From assembly GCA_964586455.1 (NCBI GenBank), contig CAZPHV010000003.1, forward strand, positions 104,409-168,408: 64,000 nt of DNA. The letters are read 5' to 3'. Both the position numbers and the translations under genes were made by a program. Positions within the stretch are counted from its first letter, which is position 1. Every line of letters begins with the position of its first letter. Source of the stretch: Aquimonas sp964586455 (GTDB lineage: Bacteria > Pseudomonadota > Gammaproteobacteria > Xanthomonadales > Xanthomonadaceae). Positions 60,678 through 64,000 of the stretch are shown one piece after another. Under the pieces are notes generated by a model that was not told where the DNA came from, searched no databases, and saw only the letters and a list, made by a program, of their open reading frames with translations.

Positions 60678-62591
60678 ATGCTGCAGACACTGCGTGAGAA
60701 AACCACCGGCTGGGTCGCCGTCGTCATCGTCGGTGCACTCGCCATCCCTTTCGCGTTCGTCGGTATCGAGAACTATCGAGCTGACTCGATCGCGGACTAC
60801 GTCGCCAAGGTCGGGGACGTGGAGATCAGCCGGGACGACTTCACTCGCCGATTCGAGAACTATGTCGGCCAGGCTCAGCAGATGATGGGCGAGTCCTTCC
60901 AGCGCAGTCTGGTCGACACGCCCGAGTCCCGACGCCAGGTTCTCGATCGCATGATCGATGAAGCCCTGTTCCGCGGTGCCGGCCAGGAGCTCGGTCTGCT
61001 GGTGACTCCGGAGCGCTTGCGCGACGAGATCCAGAGCATTCCGGCGTTGCAGGTGAGCGGCCAGTTCAGTCCAGAGCTGTATCGGGATCTGCTTGCGCGC
61101 GAGCAGCTGACCGCCCGGGGGCTGGAGCAGATACTTGCGCGTGAGATTGCGTCCTCGATCCTGCCCGAGACCATCGGCCGCAGTGCGCTCGCCCCATCGG
61201 GCTATATCGATGCCTTCCTGGCCTTGCGCGACCAGAAGCGCAGCTTCCGTTATCTGGAGTTGCCCGCACCGGTGCTGGCGCAATCGCCGGACGAAGGTGC
61301 GCTCAAGGCGCACTACGAGGCCAACCTCAGCGCCTACCGCAGCGATGAGACGGTAAGCATCGAGTACATCGCACTGGATCCGGCCAGCGTGCCGGTTGTC
61401 GAGGAGGTCAGCGACGACACCTTGCGCGAGCGCTACAACGAGGCCGGCCGTCGCTTCGTCGAGCCCGAACAGCGCTTGGCCTCGCACATCCTGATCCGCG
61501 TTCCGGCCAATGCCGATGCTGCCACCGAGTCCGAGGCGCTGGCGAAGGCCGAGGCCGCGCTGGAGCGGGCGCGCGCCGAAGACGCAGATTTCGCCGCGAT
61601 TGCACGCGAGCTGTCGGAAGACCCTGGCTCGCGCAACACTGGCGGTGATCTCGGCTGGCTGGAACGCGGCTTCACCGATGCCGCGTTCGAGGAAGCCCTG
61701 TTCGCGATGAGTGCTGCTTCGATCAGCGAACCGGTCAAGTCTGCCGAAGGCTGGCACGTCATCCAGCTGCGCGAAGTCCGTGCCGAAGTGGCGAAGCCGT
61801 TCGAGGACGTTCGCGAAGAACTGCGCGTCGAGTACATCGCCTCCGAGCGCGAGCGTGAGCTCAGCGATCGTGCTGCGCGCTTGTTCGACCTGCTGTTGAA
61901 GGACCCCACTGCGCTGGATTCCACCGCAGAGGATCTTGGTCTGGAGCTGAAGACTGCGGGCCCCTTCACACGCAATTCGGGCGTGGATGCGCTGACCCAG
62001 GAAGCACGTGTGCGTGAGGCCGCCTTCTCGACCTCGGTTCTGGAAGACCGTCTGGTCAGCGACATGCTCGAATTGCCCGACGGGCAGCGCGTCGCACTTC
62101 GCGTGACCGAGCACGCGCCGGCCGAGACGCTGCCCTTCGAGGTCGTGCGCGTGCGCGTGCTGGCCGAAGTCAGCGAAAAGCTCCTTGCCGAGCAGGCTGA
62201 AGCCGAAGCCGCCGCACTGCTGGCCCAGATCGAGTCCGGCGAGTCCACGCTCGAGGCTGCCGCCGAGGCGCGTGGTCTGGAAGTGCAAACCGGCGATGCA
62301 TTGGGTCGCAATGCCTTCACAGTCAACCCTTCGCTGCTGCAGCAGGTGTTCCGTATGAAGGCTCCCGACGCAGAGGCTGCGACCTGGGCCCAGTTCGACG
62401 TCGGCGGATCCAGTCACGCGCTGGTGCAGCTGACGGCGGTGCAGGCGGGTGACCCGTCGGCCGTGCCGCAGACCGAGCGCGAGGCTTTGGTCGAGCAGGT
62501 GGCGCAGGCGCTCGGCGAGGCCGAAGCCAAGGCGCTGGCCGCGGCGCTCCGGCAGCGCACGACGATCACGCTCGCTGAAGAGCGCCTCTGA
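60678..62591 (+). CDS. ppiD: Peptidyl-prolyl isomerase PpiD (SurA N-terminal and parvulin domains)
   Basis: A 637-residue inner-membrane-anchored periplasmic chaperone. One TM helix (residues 12-30; VAVVIVGALAIPFAFVGI) is followed by a SurA-like N-terminal domain and a parvulin domain at about 260-360 (RLASHILIRVPA; DLGWLERGFTDAAFEEAL; GWHVIQLREV). It helps newly exported proteins fold near the Sec translocon. Position after tRNA-Val/tRNA-Asp matches Xanthomonadales gene order. Confidence 0.93.
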   Translation: MLQTLREKTTGWVAVVIVGALAIPFAFVGIENYRADSIADYVAKVGDVEISRDDFTRRFENYVGQAQQMMGESFQRSLVDTPESRRQVLDRMIDEALFRGAGQELGLLVTPERLRDEIQSIPALQVSGQFSPELYRDLLAREQLTARGLEQILAREIASSILPETIGRSALAPSGYIDAFLALRDQKRSFRYLELPAPVLAQSPDEGALKAHYEANLSAYRSDETVSIEYIALDPASVPVVEEVSDDTLRERYNEAGRRFVEPEQRLASHILIRVPANADAATESEALAKAEAALERARAEDADFAAIARELSEDPGSRNTGGDLGWLERGFTDAAFEEALFAMSAASISEPVKSAEGWHVIQLREVRAEVAKPFEDVREELRVEYIASERERELSDRAARLFDLLLKDPTALDSTAEDLGLELKTAGPFTRNSGVDALTQEARVREAAFSTSVLEDRLVSDMLELPDGQRVALRVTEHAPAETLPFEVVRVRVLAEVSEKLLAEQAEAEAAALLAQIESGESTLEAAAEARGLEVQTGDALGRNAFTVNPSLLQQVFRMKAPDAEAATWAQFDVGGSSHALVQLTAVQAGDPSAVPQTEREALVEQVAQALGEAEAKALAAALRQRTTITLAEERL

Positions 62592-62613
62592 TTCGGCGCA
62601 GAACAAGCCAGTC

Positions 62614-62652
62614 AAAAGCAAACGGCCCGCGATGAGCGGGCCGTTTGCTTTT
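62614..62652. terminator. Bidirectional terminator between ppiD and fabI
   Basis: A 17-bp perfect stem (62614-62630 with 62636-62652) with a 5-base loop. The arms begin AAAAGC and end GCTTTT, so it can serve both converging genes. Confidence 0.92.
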
Positions 62653-62672
62653 GGGGACCGGTCTTTCGACTG

Positions 62673-63461
62673 TTAGACGTCGAGGCCCGTCATGCCGAGA
62701 ACGTTGTAGCCGCAGTCGACGTAAGTCACTTCACCGGTGACGCCGGCAGCGAGGTCCGAACACAGGAAGGCGGCGACATTGCCGACGTCTTCGATGGTGA
62801 CGTTGCGGCGCAGCGGTGCGTGCTCTGCAACGTGGGTCAGCATCTTGCGCAGGCTGCCCACGCCCGAGGCGGCCAGGGTCTTGATCGGGCCCGCCGAGAC
62901 CGCGTTGACGCGCGTGCCTTCCGCACCGAGGTTGAGCGCCAGGTAGCGTACGCAGGCCTCAAGGCTGGCCTTGGCCAACCCCATCACGTTGTAGTTCGCC
63001 AGCGCGCGCTCGGCGCCGAGATAGCTCAAGGTCAGGATGCTGCCGTTGCGACCCTGCATCAGCGGACGCGCCGCCTTGGCCAGTGCCGCCAGGCTATAGC
63101 TGGAGATGTCGTGGGCAATGCGGAAGTTCTCGCGGGTCAGGTTGTCCAGGAACTGACCGTCCAGCGCTTCGCGCGGCGCGAAACCGACCGAGTGTACCAG
63201 CACGTCCAGATGCCCCCAGCGCTGTCCCAGCTCGGCCATGACCGCGTCGATCTCGGCGTCGTGGGCGACATCGCAAGGCAGCACCGGGCCGCCACCAAAC
63301 GCGGCCGCGGCTTCTTCGACGCGCGAACGCAGCTTGTCGCTCTGATAGGTGAAAGCCAGTTCGGCGCCCTGCTTGTGCATGGCTTCGGCAATGCCCCAGG
63401 CGATCGAGCGCTGGCTGGCGATACCGACGATCAGCGCGCGTTTGCCCTGCATGAATCCCAT
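62673..63461 (-). CDS. fabI: Enoyl-ACP reductase [NADH], FabI
   Basis: A 262-residue short-chain dehydrogenase that reduces enoyl-ACP in the last step of fatty-acid elongation. The NAD motif is GIASQRSIAWGIA near the N-terminus. The active site is Tyr147, Tyr157 and Lys164 (SYLGAERALANYNVMGLAKA), the Y-x6-K pattern of FabI. I chose ATG 63461 with a GGAGG site just upstream. It is the likely target of triclosan-type inhibitors. Confidence 0.96.
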   Translation of the reverse strand: MGFMQGKRALIVGIASQRSIAWGIAEAMHKQGAELAFTYQSDKLRSRVEEAAAAFGGGPVLPCDVAHDAEIDAVMAELGQRWGHLDVLVHSVGFAPREALDGQFLDNLTRENFRIAHDISSYSLAALAKAARPLMQGRNGSILTLSYLGAERALANYNVMGLAKASLEACVRYLALNLGAEGTRVNAVSAGPIKTLAASGVGSLRKMLTHVAEHAPLRRNVTIEDVGNVAAFLCSDLAAGVTGEVTYVDCGYNVLGMTGLDV

Positions 63462-64000
63462 AGATCCTCCTCGTGTTCGAGTGCGGCCGAAGGCATCGAT
63501 GAAGCGATGCCGGTGCGGCCGGATGATGCGCTCGCAAAAGTGTTGGCGAATACGCTGGCGTATGCAGCCGCGAGGCGGTCTGCAGGCGCGCAAGTGTGCA
63601 CGCAGCGCGTCGGACGCGCTATTGCTGCCAGTCGTTGCGGCTGACCGGGGTCATCATTGCCGCTGTACGCGAGGTGCGTTCTACGATGGCTCAGAAGTCG
63701 CTCGGCCGGCTCAAGCGGCGCCTGCCGCCAGGCGACTCCGCGGCTCCGTGGGCGGGCGCTCGCTTGACTGAAGCCTCGCGCGCAGCGCGCAAGACGCAAT
63801 CCGCGTATCCAGTACATCCAAGGCCAGTGTCTTGTCGGGCCCTACCGAATGCATCGAAAGCGCATTCGTGGTGTGGTCGGTTATGTTCAGCCGTGCGTCG
63901 AAGTCGTGAGCTCTGAGCAATTCCAGGACCAAGGAGCTCGAACCTTCGCTAGTGTAGCGTTGCATTCTTGATTGAACTTATGTTCCCGACGCATATCCAA
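63462..64000. other. No supported gene at the right edge
   Basis: These 539 bases upstream of fabI show no frame with recognisable domains. Open frames of 84-140 codons exist on both strands, but their composition is that of GC-rich shadows. The base composition becomes more AT-rich after about 63900, which may be a promoter region of a gene beyond the window. Confidence 0.4.

Noticed and set aside
63711..63965. 84-codon minus-strand frame upstream of fabI
   Set aside because: No domain, signal or clear ribosome site. It overlaps frames of equal length on the other strand.

Overview
The window is GC-rich, almost fully coding DNA from a gammaproteobacterium, most likely the Xanthomonadales (Lysobacteraceae/Rhodanobacteraceae side). 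I infer this from the tig-clpP-clpX-lon-tRNA-ppiD-fabI order, the hut genes with a GntR-type HutC, several c-di-GMP signalling proteins, short hairpin repeats of a kind common in that order, and the protein sequences themselves. No sequence search was possible, so the taxon is an inference.

Layout. 1-8.2 kb: the start of a GAF-GGDEF protein, then a TetR-controlled tripartite RND efflux operon. 8.3-11.8 kb: a membrane protein divergent from a NarL-type two-component system and an alpha/beta hydrolase. 11.8-16.6 kb: hairpin repeats, hutH, hutU and hutC. 16.6-27.6 kb: a PAS-GGDEF-EAL protein with a small upstream partner, dps, hrpA, a secreted protein, a TorF-type porin, a YihY-type membrane protein and a TlpA-like thioredoxin.

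28.0-50.8 kb is the accessory core. One long minus-strand operon (43.3 to 28.0 kb, junctions overlapping or 1-4 bp apart after the first two genes) encodes an NHLP-leader RiPP precursor, a class II lanthipeptide synthetase (LanM) of the Cys-Cys-Gly zinc-site type, an Fe(II)/2-oxoglutarate oxygenase, a two-domain GNAT acyltransferase, two TolC-like proteins, an HlyD-like adaptor, a C39-peptidase ABC transporter and a second NHLM-type ABC transporter. The predicted product is a 36-residue core with one Cys and two N-terminal-side lysines, so I predict at most one thioether ring plus acylation and/or hydroxylation. Upstream lie a sigma-54 activator that lacks a sensory domain, and a partner-switching module (HATPase anti-sigma-like kinase, STAS protein, membrane GAF-PP2C phosphatase). 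Next comes a convergent operon of an orphan sensor, an MFS transporter and a guanidinoacetate-methyltransferase-like enzyme. The orphan sensor resembles the phosphatase's extracytoplasmic domain. I find -24/-12 (sigma-54) elements upstream of the RiPP operon, of the activator gene and of the sensor-MFS-methyltransferase operon, which suggests one regulon.

51.0-53.0 kb: a MoxR ATPase and VWA pair. 53.1-53.8 kb: five tRNA genes (Pro, Arg, His, Lys, Leu). 53.9-63.5 kb: the housekeeping protein-quality-control block tig, clpP, clpX, lon, tRNA-Val, tRNA-Asp, ppiD, then fabI on the other strand. The hupB gene often found between lon and these tRNAs is missing.
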